49,069 bases of DNA, taken from a virus. Where the stretch lies: positions 1 to 49,069 of IMG/VR virus record IMGVR_UViG_3300025325_000039; one strand, given 5' to 3'. The notes beneath the pieces are model-generated. The model ran no database searches. It was not told the DNA's origin and saw nothing but the letters and a program-made list of their open reading frames with translations. Below, one piece after another: positions 7,741 through 18,033 of the stretch (within the stretch, counting starts at the first letter, position 1; every line of letters starts with the position of its first letter). The position numbers and the translations under genes are program-made.

Positions 7741-9170
7741 GGCGTCACCGTTCGGAGCGTGGCAGCCTGCGCTCGACCGATTCGATGGACCATCGTCGTC
7801 CCAACCTTCATTGAGAGCGACCAGCCGAACACCCTCCATTTGGTCGAGTCTTCGACGCCGGCGATGGTAAGAGTATATGTCTCGTGTCCGGTACGGCGCG
7901 GGTCGAACATGGTCACGAGTCTGGCTGGCTGACTGGAGGCGATGGCATGCCCGAGCCAAAAATCCGCGATGGCTATGAGTTCATCGCCCGAGGGGGCCGA
8001 CTCCTCCGCCCGCTGCTCCAGGATGATGGGCTGGTTCGCGGTCGAAATGCGCACGTTCGGGTCGTAGTTCTCCCGGATGTAGCCGGTCGCGTCCTGGCGG
8101 GCGTCGGACCAGTAGGCGTTGACGCGATTCGGATGCCGGCCCTGTGTCCGCTCTCGGCGGAAGGGCGCCACGATCAGCCGCGGCTCGGCCAGCGTCGTGT
8201 AGGCGACGTCCGGGAATTCATCGGCGGGCTTCAGGCGCTCCCGCGTACGCAGCGTGCCGCGAGCGTCAGCGTAGATCGGGTAGTGATTGATGGCGCGGAG
8301 GAGGTTATTGACGACGTCGAGCCGAGATGCCTCGGGCGGCCAGGTGCGGTCAAACGGTAGCACGCGATCATCATCGGGCAGGTCATGACGTAGCGGGAGC
8401 ACGGCTCCGACGAAATCCGGGAGGGTGACCGCGTCGATGACCGCCCTGGCAGCGATGATGATATTCGTGTTGGCATCCACGGTGTAGGGGGCACCCAGGC
8501 AGGAACGATGGAGGTGCACGACGACGTCGGCGCCATCCGCATCGAGGATCGTCGTGAACTGAGGCGGATCGGAGTCGACCACGGTCGAGAGCGGGTCGCC
8601 GGCGGGGCTGAACTCCTCATCGTTGACGTCGAGCCGGAAGAGGCCGAGAGGAAAGAGGAGCTGTCCGCCGCCCTGGATGAACGATGCATTGATGGCTACG
8701 TGGTCGCTCTCGGGATCGAACGTGGCCGGGAGTAGGCGCGGGTCGATGGAGAGCCGCGCCGAGCGCGTGATCAGGCGGTCGTTTTCGAGCTCCACCGACG
8801 CCGCAAACACAGAGGGCGTGATGTCAGCGATGAAATTGTAGCGGTGATCTCTCCACTCGTAGACGAACTGGAGAGAAACGACGGAGGCCGTAAGGTCCAA
8901 CTCGGGAGTAGGAGCCTCGACGTCGAAACTGGTGTCCGTGGGGTTCGCAGCGCCATCGTAGACGCGGATGGAGCGCGTGTTGGTGACGCCCTCGACGATG
9001 AACGTGTCCACGACGACGAGGGTTTCGACGATGGCATCGGTCGCGCGGCCGCTGGCGATGACGTCGCCCGCGCCGGCAGCAGCGTTCCGGATTTCGTAGA
9101 ACAGCTCGTCGGTGTCGGTGGAGCGCGCGTCGTGCGGCGTGAATGTGAGGGTATAGGTCCGGGTGGCCAT
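7737..9170 (-). CDS. Tail-tip hub / minor tail protein, 477 aa
   Basis: A beta-rich N-terminal Ig-like region (~1-90) is followed by a hub-like part with FVYEWRDHRYNFIADIT, a conserved-looking helix SRLDVVNNLLRAINHYPIYA, RTRERLKP, then HPNRVNAYW. This combination is typical of siphophage tail-hub proteins (gp27/Tal-like, often annotated minor tail protein), which close the tail tube and carry the fibre proteins. It is preceded by the lectin-like protein with a one-base gap and followed by coupled tail genes. Confidence 0.7.
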   Translation of the reverse strand: MATRTYTLTFTPHDARSTDTDELFYEIRNAAAGAGDVIASGRATDAIVETLVVVDTFIVEGVTNTRSIRVYDGAANPTDTSFDVEAPTPELDLTASVVSLQFVYEWRDHRYNFIADITPSVFAASVELENDRLITRSARLSIDPRLLPATFDPESDHVAINASFIQGGGQLLFPLGLFRLDVNDEEFSPAGDPLSTVVDSDPPQFTTILDADGADVVVHLHRSCLGAPYTVDANTNIIIAARAVIDAVTLPDFVGAVLPLRHDLPDDDRVLPFDRTWPPEASRLDVVNNLLRAINHYPIYADARGTLRTRERLKPADEFPDVAYTTLAEPRLIVAPFRRERTQGRHPNRVNAYWSDARQDATGYIRENYDPNVRISTANQPIILEQRAEESAPSGDELIAIADFWLGHAIASSQPARLVTMFDPRRTGHETYTLTIAGVEDSTKWRVFGWSLSMKVGTTMVHRIGRAQAATLRTVTP

Positions 9171-9171
9171 C

Positions 9172-11247
9172 TCAGGCCGTCACCGCGATAGCCGTCGCGG
9201 CTGTGGGGTTCACATCGTCCCGGCGGAGAGTGAAGCTGCAATCATCCCCGACCACGGGAGGGGTATCGCCGTCGTCGAGCGATAGATACAACGTCTGGTC
9301 GCCATCGATGAGACCGGAAGCGTTGTAGGCGATGGAAACGCTGTTCGCACCGACGGCGCAGACTCCCGAGGCGACGAGCGTTCCGCCGCGACTCGCGGCC
9401 GTGCGGATCTGGTAGTTCGCGGGCGAGACGTCCCCCGCGCTGGCGAGAAACGAGAGATGCCAGGGCGTGTTCAGCGGTCCGGTGCGCGTCCAGGCGCCGT
9501 AGGTGACCGAAAGAGCGGAACAGGCTGGCGGAACGGTGGTGTCTGCCTCCGCCCAGACGAAGACGTACACGACCGTGCAGCGAAGGCCGGAGGCATCATT
9601 GCCCTTGACCGGACCAGCCTCGAGCGCGTTGAACAGCGCAGGTGACCATGCGGCGGATGCCTGTGGCTCCGCTGCGAACAGGTAGTGCCGATTGATGTAG
9701 GTGGTCCCGGAGGCACTATCGATATAGTCGGAATCCAAATCTGCCCCATTGCTCCGGAAACGGACTGCTGCCAGAGTCGTGGTCGAACTCTCCTCACGGA
9801 CGCGTGTGCAGGGCCGTACGGATGCGATGTCCCCCACGATGCCAATCGCAGCCGCGGTCTGGAATGTGAAGGTATGGCCGACATTGACGGCGACCGTGTT
9901 CTCGCCGATATATGTCGTCGTGTCTGGGGGCACCTCGTCGCACTCGGCGAACGTGGCACCGGTGCCGCTATTCCAGCTGGAGTAGGTGCCCGCACCGGTC
10001 GGCACAGCCATCAGAGCGGCGTATGTTTTGTTTTGGCTGAATGCCCGGGTTGCGATGCCCACGTCATCGAAGTAGAGGTCGTAGGTTTCCGTGGCGCCGG
10101 ACTCGGTGCCCAGGCGTAGGCGCTTCATAACCGTGCCAGCGCCACCAGTCGCGGTCTGCTCCGATCCGCCGTCTACTCGCGCGCCACAAGTGGAGGCATC
10201 GCAGGTGACGCGGAGGTCGATGCGATACCAAGTGGTTCCAGCAGCCAGGGTGGCGATCGGCGTCGGATTGGACCCGATGAGCAACTCGCCAGTTGTCTTG
10301 AGCTGGAGAGCAATTAGGTTGTTGTTAGACGAATCCTGCACCTTGATGATGTTCGCGTCAGCGAGAGGCAGCGAGGCCACGCGCAGATAGATGAGGAAAT
10401 AAGTCTCGGTCGCCCGGCGTATCAATCCTGATGCGGATCCTGCCCCGTCTCCAGCGCCCCATCCCTGGATGTCCGCGCTGCCGGCATCAGCAGCAGGATT
10501 GAGCCGCAGTGCATAATTGCCGCTTCGCTTCACGGCCGACTGGATGCTGACTCCGGGCCCCGTCGTCGCAAAGAAATCGACTACCGCCCCAGCCTCGAAT
10601 CCCGTGAAGTCGACCAAGAACGGGTTACCGAGGAATAGGAAATCATCCCCAAACTCGAACCAGGGCGGCCGCGTGCTGAGAAGTTCCCCGTCTAGTGCTG
10701 GGGCTTCTCCGATGGTGGCCGTGTTTCCGGGATTGTAAAAGATTTCCCAATCGTGGCGTGATGTACCTGACGGATCTCCACCGAGCCCCATTTCGATGAT
10801 CAGGTGATCGCCTGCTTGCACGCCCGCCAGGGCAGCCGTGGCGGTTGTGAAGTGGCGCGACAGGACCTGCACGCTATTCAGCTCCGTATCATCGCGAGCT
10901 AGCGCTAGCAGTGTGCCGCGAACCGTCGAACCGTCCGCCGACACGACCTTGATGACGTATGAGAAAACCAAATTACTCGTGCTGAGGCCCTCACGGGCGC
11001 CAAACACGGCCTCGAATGTGGAGGCGGGGAGATCCTGCCCGGCGAGAGGCGGCGAGATCCACTGATAGATGAGGAGGTCCTGATCGTTGGAATCTCCATT
11101 GTCCGTATCGAAGCGGCTGACGTTATCCTCATGGGATAGCACCAGCAGCATCTGACGCCGCAGAGCGTCCGTCGTGACATCCCATGCACCATCGTAGGAC
11201 GGCGTGATGATCGTGGGTTGGTCGGTCGGATAGAAGCGGGTAACCAC
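9172..11247 (-). CDS. Tail protein with lectin-like (LamG/concanavalin-type) domain, 691 aa
   Basis: Start is GTG at 11247, immediately after the previous TAG. Residues ~205-405 have the signature of a concanavalin-like jelly roll: GFEAGAVVDFF, NYALRLNP, ETYFLIYLRVASLP, WYRIDLRVTCD, then LYFDDVGIA. Such domains bind glycans. The flanks are beta-rich, with an Ig-like C-terminal part (LNTPWHLSFLA...SLDDGDTPPV). Several Cys pairs are present (CDASTC). Probably a receptor-contacting tail-tip or fibre component. Confidence 0.65.
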   Translation of the reverse strand: MVTRFYPTDQPTIITPSYDGAWDVTTDALRRQMLLVLSHEDNVSRFDTDNGDSNDQDLLIYQWISPPLAGQDLPASTFEAVFGAREGLSTSNLVFSYVIKVVSADGSTVRGTLLALARDDTELNSVQVLSRHFTTATAALAGVQAGDHLIIEMGLGGDPSGTSRHDWEIFYNPGNTATIGEAPALDGELLSTRPPWFEFGDDFLFLGNPFLVDFTGFEAGAVVDFFATTGPGVSIQSAVKRSGNYALRLNPAADAGSADIQGWGAGDGAGSASGLIRRATETYFLIYLRVASLPLADANIIKVQDSSNNNLIALQLKTTGELLIGSNPTPIATLAAGTTWYRIDLRVTCDASTCGARVDGGSEQTATGGAGTVMKRLRLGTESGATETYDLYFDDVGIATRAFSQNKTYAALMAVPTGAGTYSSWNSGTGATFAECDEVPPDTTTYIGENTVAVNVGHTFTFQTAAAIGIVGDIASVRPCTRVREESSTTTLAAVRFRSNGADLDSDYIDSASGTTYINRHYLFAAEPQASAAWSPALFNALEAGPVKGNDASGLRCTVVYVFVWAEADTTVPPACSALSVTYGAWTRTGPLNTPWHLSFLASAGDVSPANYQIRTAASRGGTLVASGVCAVGANSVSIAYNASGLIDGDQTLYLSLDDGDTPPVVGDDCSFTLRRDDVNPTAATAIAVTA

Positions 11248-13038
11248 CTACTCAACCGCCTCATCGAAGTAGGTCTCCGTGAATCGCAAGGACTGCCGGT
11301 AGTCCTTCTGCCCCTCCTCGCGTTCGGCGGCGTTCATCGTGACGAAGTAGAGTTCGTGACCGCGCCCGAATCGCAGGCACAGCACGGCCGCAGCGTCTCG
11401 CTGCAGCCGGCTCAGCTCACGGATCCTGGCCCAGCGCGTGCTGTCCGTGAGCAGCGAGGGATGCACGGGCACATCGATCTCGTGGTAGAGGGCATGACCG
11501 ACATAGGTCGTCGGCGTCGCCCGCCCCCAGGGCTGAACGTACCGCACGTCCTGCCGAAGTTGCTTCCGTGGCTCCCAACTGTCGAGGCGGACCGAGGTGA
11601 AGTTTGAGTCGTCGCTCTGAATGTTTGCCGTGTGCAGCCAGTTGAACTCGAACGTGGTTCGCCCCGCCGGCAGAGTGGTTTGATTCGCCGACATGAGGAC
11701 CGAAGCGCCCGATGCAGCCTGCCAGACCACGGCATACTCGTACGTCTCCCGCGACTGCACGTTGTGGTCCGTGTAGGCGTTGTCGCTCTGGTCCAGGAGC
11801 TCGGCCATGTTGATGAACGCATCCCCGCTCCCGCGCACGCGTCGCCGGATCAAGTAGCGGACGAACGTTTCGCCCGCGCCCGGCGTGATGGGCGTCCAGG
11901 TGATCCGGAGCCCCGGCAGCGTGTTCGGAAAGTCGCACTCGCCGATTTCTGCAACGGCCACGCCTCCCACGTTCACGCTCGTGGGGAAGAGTGTCTGAAA
12001 GCAGGTCAGCGCGCTCGAGCCTGTAGCGCCGGCATCGTTGGTCACGCTGATGCGGACGTAGAGAGTCTCCGGGGCCGGCAGCAGCCCCGCGGGGATGATG
12101 TGCTGAGTCGTCGAGGAGCCCACCTGCCCGGAGTCATAGACGAGATTGGCCCCACCGGCATCCGAGAAGACCTGCACGCGATAGCCAGCCTGAGAGCCTG
12201 CTGTGATGGTCCAGGCGACGGTCATCGTAGCGCTGGTGATGCTCGGACACCCGGCAGCCGGCGAGGTGACCGCTACCCCGAAGCCAACGCTCGCCTTGAA
12301 TTCGACATCGGCGAGCGTCTCGTGGAAGACGGAGGCGAGGAACACAACCCCCAGTCCCGGGTTGGCCACGGATGCCAGGAAGGCTACGTCGGCCGTGACC
12401 GTTGCGGGCGGGCTATAGACGATTTCGAGATAGAGCGCGGCGACCGTCACATCAGATGTCCACACCGGCGAATAGGCCGGCGGCTCGCCGGCCGCCAAGG
12501 CGCACCCGAACTGCGAATCGTTCACGACTGCCGGCGTCAGCGCCAGACCGAAGAGGCTAGGTCCCCATGTGAAATGAGCGAACTGACTGTCCTGAGCCGG
12601 TGGACTGGCAATTGTCGTACTTTGGGCCCCATCTGGCCATCCCGCCGCGTCGCCCCATTGGGAGTACTTCGACTGTGAGAGGTCATCGCCCTGAACGCTA
12701 TTGGCGACGATCAGCTTAACGCCGGCGGCGCGGACCTTCTGGGTGCCATCCCATGGCGCCGAGAAGGTCTGATGACTGACGAAGATGAGAGCGTGGATAA
12801 TGACGCCCGTAATGATTGCTCCGCCAGGGATGCTGAAATTGAACCCTGTGACGCGGAGCCATCTGCTCTGTTCGTTATCGACGGTCGTGAGCTGTTGGAT
12901 GACGGCTCGCTGGCCATCATCTTGAGCGAGGATGCCCGCGGGATTGGTCCACGCCCTCACCGCCGTGCCCGTCACAGGTGCCGTCAAGGCGTCCGTGCTC
13001 TCGGAGGCGTTGTTGCCGTAGGCGATGACACTGACCAT
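11248..13038 (-). CDS. Tail-tip protein with fibronectin-III/Ig-like domains, 596 aa
   Basis: The N-terminal ~200 residues form a beta domain (WLRVTGFNFSIPGGAIITGV). The middle has FN3-like units (TMTVAWTITAGSQAGYRVQV; LRITWTPITPGAGETFVRYL). The C-terminal ~140 residues include WARIRELSRLQRDAAAVLCL and LYFVTMNAAERE, close to a region seen in distal minor tail proteins. The start shares bases with the preceding stop (TGATG at 13036-13040). It is likely a structural part of the tail tip; no enzymatic motif. Confidence 0.65.
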   Translation of the reverse strand: MVSVIAYGNNASESTDALTAPVTGTAVRAWTNPAGILAQDDGQRAVIQQLTTVDNEQSRWLRVTGFNFSIPGGAIITGVIIHALIFVSHQTFSAPWDGTQKVRAAGVKLIVANSVQGDDLSQSKYSQWGDAAGWPDGAQSTTIASPPAQDSQFAHFTWGPSLFGLALTPAVVNDSQFGCALAAGEPPAYSPVWTSDVTVAALYLEIVYSPPATVTADVAFLASVANPGLGVVFLASVFHETLADVEFKASVGFGVAVTSPAAGCPSITSATMTVAWTITAGSQAGYRVQVFSDAGGANLVYDSGQVGSSTTQHIIPAGLLPAPETLYVRISVTNDAGATGSSALTCFQTLFPTSVNVGGVAVAEIGECDFPNTLPGLRITWTPITPGAGETFVRYLIRRRVRGSGDAFINMAELLDQSDNAYTDHNVQSRETYEYAVVWQAASGASVLMSANQTTLPAGRTTFEFNWLHTANIQSDDSNFTSVRLDSWEPRKQLRQDVRYVQPWGRATPTTYVGHALYHEIDVPVHPSLLTDSTRWARIRELSRLQRDAAAVLCLRFGRGHELYFVTMNAAEREEGQKDYRQSLRFTETYFDEAVE

Positions 13039-13394
13039 CAGCCCGCTCCCGTGAGATGGCGCACCATGCGCTCGTCAATATGCTCCGGCGGGCAAGGCCT
13101 CGTAGAGCCATCCCAGAACCAGAGCTGGCTCTGGCCGTCGGCACTTGCCCGCCCTAGAACCACTCCATCGCAGCGAGGCCCGAGGCCATTCAATTCCAAC
13201 GAGAATCGCCGGTACCAGATGGGACGGTCGAACTCATGGGAGAACTGGATCCTGAGCATGGGCCGGAGTCCCCTGAGCAGTACGAGCGCTCTGGGATAGG
13301 GCCGCGCGGCCAGAATCGACAGTCCGTCCTGCGGCTCATCCTGCGACGAACCGTCCGCGTAGACGGTCCGCCATCTGGGCTCCGCGCCTCCCAT
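13038..13394 (-). CDS. Small tail protein, 118 aa
   Basis: Start ATG at 13394 overlaps the preceding stop (TGATG); a TTG one codon earlier is possible. It contains a mixed beta region with Trp/Tyr/Arg (FDRPIWYRRFSLELNGLG, QSQLWFWDGSTRP). It sits between the tail protein at 13394-13924 and the FN3-like protein, so a minor tail role is inferred. No family recognised. Confidence 0.6.
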   Translation of the reverse strand: MGGAEPRWRTVYADGSSQDEPQDGLSILAARPYPRALVLLRGLRPMLRIQFSHEFDRPIWYRRFSLELNGLGPRCDGVVLGRASADGQSQLWFWDGSTRPCPPEHIDERMVRHLTGAG

Positions 13395-13924
13395 CAACCT
13401 TCGCTCCAGGTCCAGCGGCCGGTCGTCACGCTCACCCCCGTCCCGGTCATGGTGGCCGTGCCATCGACGCCGAGCACGATCTCTACCAGGTTGCCTTTCT
13501 GCCCTGTCGTCGCAAATGGCCCAGCGGCATAGGCGGCCGGTGGCGTCGTAATCAAGCCAAGGGCGCTACCCGCCGCCCCGTTGATGGTGGGAGCGGTGAC
13601 GTTGTTGTCCCCAGTGTCGCCTGGTGCGCTCGCTGCCTGGACATAAGAGCCGAGCGCGTGGCTCGTGACATGCCAGAACTTGTAACCCGTCTGGGCCTCG
13701 TTAGCTGACTTGCCTACTCGGATGCTCGTCATCGAAAGGCCGCCAGTGGCGGAGATGTTCACGATGAACGTCTTCACCCACGAGAACTTCGTGCCTGGAT
13801 TCGTGGGAGTGGGGATGGCAGTCGTTCCGTTGACGGTGTCCTCACGGCTGAACACCACGCTGCTGACGTCGGTTGACGTCGGGCCTGCCCCGGTCAGGCA
13901 CTGGATTGCTACCGTCATCGGCAT
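13394..13924 (-). CDS. Tail structural protein, 176 aa
   Basis: Strong ribosome site AAGGAGG 8 bases before the ATG. Sequence is Thr/Ser/Gly/Ala-rich beta (TFIVNISATGGLSMTSIRV, TATMTGTGVSVTTGRW), resembling small Ig-like or jelly-roll virion proteins. It is the first gene after the tape measure gene, where distal tail components usually lie. Confidence 0.6.
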   Translation of the reverse strand: MPMTVAIQCLTGAGPTSTDVSSVVFSREDTVNGTTAIPTPTNPGTKFSWVKTFIVNISATGGLSMTSIRVGKSANEAQTGYKFWHVTSHALGSYVQAASAPGDTGDNNVTAPTINGAAGSALGLITTPPAAYAAGPFATTGQKGNLVEIVLGVDGTATMTGTGVSVTTGRWTWSEG

Positions 13925-13938
13925 CTAATCGCCCTCCT

Positions 13939-16900
13939 TTACCTGGCGCCAGCCAGGAACGCCTCGCGCCCCAGCTGTCGCGCTATTACATCACGCATCC
14001 GACGCTCGATGGCGGCCGCATTGTCCTCGGGTGAGCCAGCAAAGCTCGAATACCGCATGTCCGCGACGACGGAGACCGTGCTCGTCGACCGCTGGTCCGG
14101 CTGGCTGAGCTGGATCAGCGGGACGCTCGTGGGCATCGTCCAGCCATGCGCGGGCACGATGCCGCTCGCGCGCAGAATCTCGGCGTAGGCGCGCGGGATG
14201 ATGGCCTCGCCCTCATGGATCATCGCCAGCTGGTCGCGTGGCACGTACGGCGTGCCGATGGCGTAGCCCGTGACGCCGGCCTGATGCAGGAGGTCAGCCC
14301 GCAGGAAGGCGGACATCCTCGCGAAGTCGGCGTAGGTGACGACTCCGCCACCGGGGAGAGTGAGGGAGGTCGCCTGGCCAGTCATGCCGACCTTGTTGGC
14401 CAGTTTGACCCACTGCGCATCCAGGGTGTCCGCCGTGGCGGCTGCCGTGGCGGCTCCCTGTGCTGCCTTGAGGGCCGTAGCACGATCATCAGCGGACATC
14501 GCGTTCCACTGCTCCCAGGTCAGCGCGGAGTTCGGAGCGAGCGAACGAAACAGTGCGAAGTCGGCGTCGGACTGGGAGCCACCGGTCATGACAGCCGTAG
14601 CGCCCCCTCCGCCCGTGCCCGCCGGAACCACTTTGATCTGGGACGCCAGTTCCTGGAGCCGCTGTATGGAGGTCGCCGTCGAGATGAGTCCGTTCTGAAG
14701 ATCCGTCAGGATGCGGGTGACTGCCTCAGCGATTGATGGAGCGATAGCGTTCACGCCATCGAGGACTGCCGTCAGTCCCGATTGCACCAGGAGTCCGACT
14801 TCGGTAGCGATGTTCGCCCCGGTGAGCCGGAAGGTATCCACGATGACCTTGAGTTCATCCGCCAGGAGGACTGTCTTGGTCTTGGCATCGTAGATGCCTC
14901 CATCAAGAACGGCGCCGACGTCGCGCATGACCTCCTCGAAGGCCGCGATGGCGTCGGGCGACTTCTCGTCGACAGCGCGCGCGAGGGCGTCCATGAAGTC
15001 TCGGCCGAGGGCGCTGGCGTCTTCGGGGGGCATATCCTCGCGGAGCTGCTCTACGATGTCAGCCGCGTTCTCGGACACCGTGGCGAGCGCGTTCTTCCCG
15101 CCGTCTTTGAGGGCCTTGTCCAGAGTGTCCATGAAGCGCGCGCCGGCCTTGCCGAACTCGAGCTCCGCAGCCTTCTGAGCCTCTCCCTCGGCGATAGCGC
15201 CAGCTATGCCTCGCATGAGGTTGTCGCCAGTCAGTTTGCCGGCGGCCTCGATCTTGTCCTGGTTCGCCTGAATCGCGCCGGTAACGGCCGAGAGCGCTTC
15301 GAGGGCGGCCTGCTGGGCCTCCGGAGTACGTTCGGTGAGGGCGCGAGCAAAGGCCTCCATGAGATTCGAGCCCAACGCTTCGGCGTTGGGAATCTCATCT
15401 TCTCGGAGCTGGTCGAGCAGATCATCGATGGCGCGTGCGGCATTCTCGCCTGCGCGGGGGCTGTTGGTTCTGATGGCCTCGCCCAGGGCATCGGCCGCCT
15501 TGGCGCCCGTCTCTCCGAACTGCTTGACCAGCCCTTCGAGCTCAGGTGCGAGAGCCTCGCGGAAAGCATCGATGGCGCTTTGGGCTGAGTCCTTGAGTGC
15601 TTTGCCGGCGCCACCTCCGGCGCCACCACCACCGAGATTCACGGTCCGCGTCGGAGTGGTAGGGCCGGTCGGGGCAGCGCCCGCTACCGGTCCTGTTATC
15701 AGATCCCACCAGGCAGCGCCCGGCTGAGCAGCGATGATATCGAAGAAATCGGGGCCATGGCCCGGCAGTTGAGGTAGCACCGGCATCTGCGGCATATGGG
15801 ACAGGTCGAGTGCCGCCCCCGAGAGCCCGACCAGGGATGCCTGTATCTGATTCGCGAAGCTGATGACCTGCTGCCCGAGAGCCTGCATCCTCGCAAGGAG
15901 GCTCGGCGTCTGGTTCGAGATTCCCATCTCGATCCCCTGCACGATGGCCTCGCCCACGGGGATCATGCTTAGCGCGGGACTGCTGACGCCGAGAACACGT
16001 CCCGGCAGGTCCTTGAGGTCCTCTAGCCGATCCTCGAACCAGTCCGTGAAATTGTCCCAAGCTCCCGCGATGCCGTCCTTGATGCCATCAACGATGGCCT
16101 CCCCGATTCCCGTGAACCAGTCGTAGACGTCCCCCGGGAACGCGATGGCCCAGTCAAATATGCTTTGGGCAAAGTCGCCGACAGCTTGCAGGGCGTCATC
16201 GAGCGCTTCCGCCACGGATTCCGCCGCATCCCAGACGGCGGCGCCAAAATCGCCCACTGCGCGACCAGCATCCTCCACTGCGCCGACAGCACTGGCAACC
16301 GCTCTCTCCGTGGCCCAGAATGCCGCCTTCAGGTCATCCCAATGTCGAATGATCTCGATGGTGGCAGGGATCATGCCGAAGCTGACGACACCCGCCAGAA
16401 TTTCCAGCCCCAGCTTGAACTGGTCGGCGTGCTCGCGGACGAAGTTGATGGCATCGCCCATCCTGTGGAAGGCCTCGACTGCCCCACCTGCCAGGGCCTC
16501 CAGAATGGTGGCCGTCGTGTCAAACCACTCGTATCTCTCCCGGAGTTCGTCCCATTTCAGGATGAGGTAGGTGATGCCCGTCGTGATGGCCACGGTTGCC
16601 AGCAAGGCTGCCGTGAACGGGTTCACGAGCGCGGCGGCGAGCGCGGCGGCTGTGTAGGCAATCGTGGCCGCGGTGACGATCCCGATGGCAATCGCGAAAG
16701 CCTGCACGAGATCCGGATCGAGGGAGCCGTGCAACTCCCCGGTTGCTTCGACCACTGGCCCCAATACCTCAGCCATGGCGAGGAAAGCCGGCCGCCACGT
16801 CTCGCTGAGGTAGTTGATGGCGTTCGGCAACTCGTCGGCGAGGAAATCGGCCAATGCTGTGAGCGCCGGCGCGAGGACGCTCGTGAACTGAATCCCGAGC

Positions 16901-18006
16901 GTCTCGATGGTTCCCGTCAGCCGTTCCCAGGCGCCCGCGAGATTGTCGGTGCGCTGGCGAGCGATCTCGGCCGCGTCCGAATTCTTCATGGCGTCGGACA
17001 TCGAGACGAACGCGTCTTGTCCCATCTCCATGATGCCGATGGCCGTACGCATCGCGTCTCGGCCAAAGATGGTCTGGAGAGCCTGAGCACGTTGCTCGTC
17101 GGAAAGTCCCGTGAAAGCCGTCTTGAGGATGCCCGCAATCTGGGAGAGCGGCTTCATCTGGCCCTGAGCATCGAAGAACGCGAGCGAGCCTTCTTTGGTT
17201 CGGAGGCCGAGGCCTTCCATGGCATCTTTCGCGGCGTCCGTGTTCGGGATGAGCGTGTTCAGAAACTGCTTGAAGGACGTGCCAGCGTCGGATCCCGACT
17301 GAAAGAACTTGGCGGTCCCCGCGATGGACGTCGAGAAGTCAGCAAAGCTAATCCCCGCCGCCGCAGCAGCGCCACCGCCTTGCGCAATCGCCTGCGACAT
17401 GTCGTCGACGTCGAACCGCGAGACGTTGGCTGCCCCAGCGAGACGGTTGACATACTCCGTCAGGTCTGATGTCTTCGCTCCCCAGACCGCCATCGACGTA
17501 GAGACGGTGTCCGCAGCCTGAGCGAGATTGGTGCCACCAGCCGCCGCGAGGTTCGCGGCCGCATCGGCCGCCCCGATCATGATGTCCTCGGCGCTCAAGC
17601 CCGCCTGAGAGAGGATGACCATCGCGCCCGAGACCTCGCGGGCCGAAAACATCGTGTCCGACCCGATGCGAAGTGCTGTCTCCCCCAGGCCGTCGAGTTG
17701 ATCCTTTGAGGCGCCAGAGACGGCCGCTACCGCGGAGAGATTCTTTTCGTAGGTGGCGAAGGCCCCCACGCTGCCGGAGAGGGCCGCCTTGATTCCACCA
17801 ATTGCGAGTTGAGCGGCGCCGAATCCGAGAGCCGTGCTAGCGATCTGTCTGCCGAAGGATGTGAATCCACCACCAGCCGCCGCGGCCTGCTGCCCTGTCG
17901 CAGCAGTCGCCTGCTGCATGCGCTTGAGGTCGTTGAGATAGCTGTTGAGTCCTTCGACGACGGCCTGGACGCCAGCCTTCTCCAGGGGCACGGAAACCTC
18001 CGGCAC
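13939..18006 (-). CDS. Tape measure protein, 1355 aa
   Basis: Residues ~75-400 match the TP901-type tape measure core (YEKNLSAVAAVSGASKDQ, REVSGAMVILSQAGLSAEDI, FGRDAMRTAIGIMEMGQDAF). Several hydrophobic segments follow (for example AALAAALVNPFTAALLATVA), then long Ala/Glu/Asp/Leu helices. The C-terminal part has GTPYVPRDQLAMIHEGEA, the usual end motif. It spans the tail lumen and sets tail length; by the common rule of ~0.15 nm per residue this implies ~200 nm. The helical region near residues 840-1100 contains a diverged internal duplication. The gene lies after the tail chaperones, as expected. Confidence 0.93.
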   Translation of the reverse strand: MPEVSVPLEKAGVQAVVEGLNSYLNDLKRMQQATAATGQQAAAAGGGFTSFGRQIASTALGFGAAQLAIGGIKAALSGSVGAFATYEKNLSAVAAVSGASKDQLDGLGETALRIGSDTMFSAREVSGAMVILSQAGLSAEDIMIGAADAAANLAAAGGTNLAQAADTVSTSMAVWGAKTSDLTEYVNRLAGAANVSRFDVDDMSQAIAQGGGAAAAAGISFADFSTSIAGTAKFFQSGSDAGTSFKQFLNTLIPNTDAAKDAMEGLGLRTKEGSLAFFDAQGQMKPLSQIAGILKTAFTGLSDEQRAQALQTIFGRDAMRTAIGIMEMGQDAFVSMSDAMKNSDAAEIARQRTDNLAGAWERLTGTIETLGIQFTSVLAPALTALADFLADELPNAINYLSETWRPAFLAMAEVLGPVVEATGELHGSLDPDLVQAFAIAIGIVTAATIAYTAAALAAALVNPFTAALLATVAITTGITYLILKWDELRERYEWFDTTATILEALAGGAVEAFHRMGDAINFVREHADQFKLGLEILAGVVSFGMIPATIEIIRHWDDLKAAFWATERAVASAVGAVEDAGRAVGDFGAAVWDAAESVAEALDDALQAVGDFAQSIFDWAIAFPGDVYDWFTGIGEAIVDGIKDGIAGAWDNFTDWFEDRLEDLKDLPGRVLGVSSPALSMIPVGEAIVQGIEMGISNQTPSLLARMQALGQQVISFANQIQASLVGLSGAALDLSHMPQMPVLPQLPGHGPDFFDIIAAQPGAAWWDLITGPVAGAAPTGPTTPTRTVNLGGGGAGGGAGKALKDSAQSAIDAFREALAPELEGLVKQFGETGAKAADALGEAIRTNSPRAGENAARAIDDLLDQLREDEIPNAEALGSNLMEAFARALTERTPEAQQAALEALSAVTGAIQANQDKIEAAGKLTGDNLMRGIAGAIAEGEAQKAAELEFGKAGARFMDTLDKALKDGGKNALATVSENAADIVEQLREDMPPEDASALGRDFMDALARAVDEKSPDAIAAFEEVMRDVGAVLDGGIYDAKTKTVLLADELKVIVDTFRLTGANIATEVGLLVQSGLTAVLDGVNAIAPSIAEAVTRILTDLQNGLISTATSIQRLQELASQIKVVPAGTGGGGATAVMTGGSQSDADFALFRSLAPNSALTWEQWNAMSADDRATALKAAQGAATAAATADTLDAQWVKLANKVGMTGQATSLTLPGGGVVTYADFARMSAFLRADLLHQAGVTGYAIGTPYVPRDQLAMIHEGEAIIPRAYAEILRASGIVPAHGWTMPTSVPLIQLSQPDQRSTSTVSVVADMRYSSFAGSPEDNAAAIERRMRDVIARQLGREAFLAGAR

Positions 18007-18033
18007 CCCCCGACCGTCAATCGAGAGTGTAGT

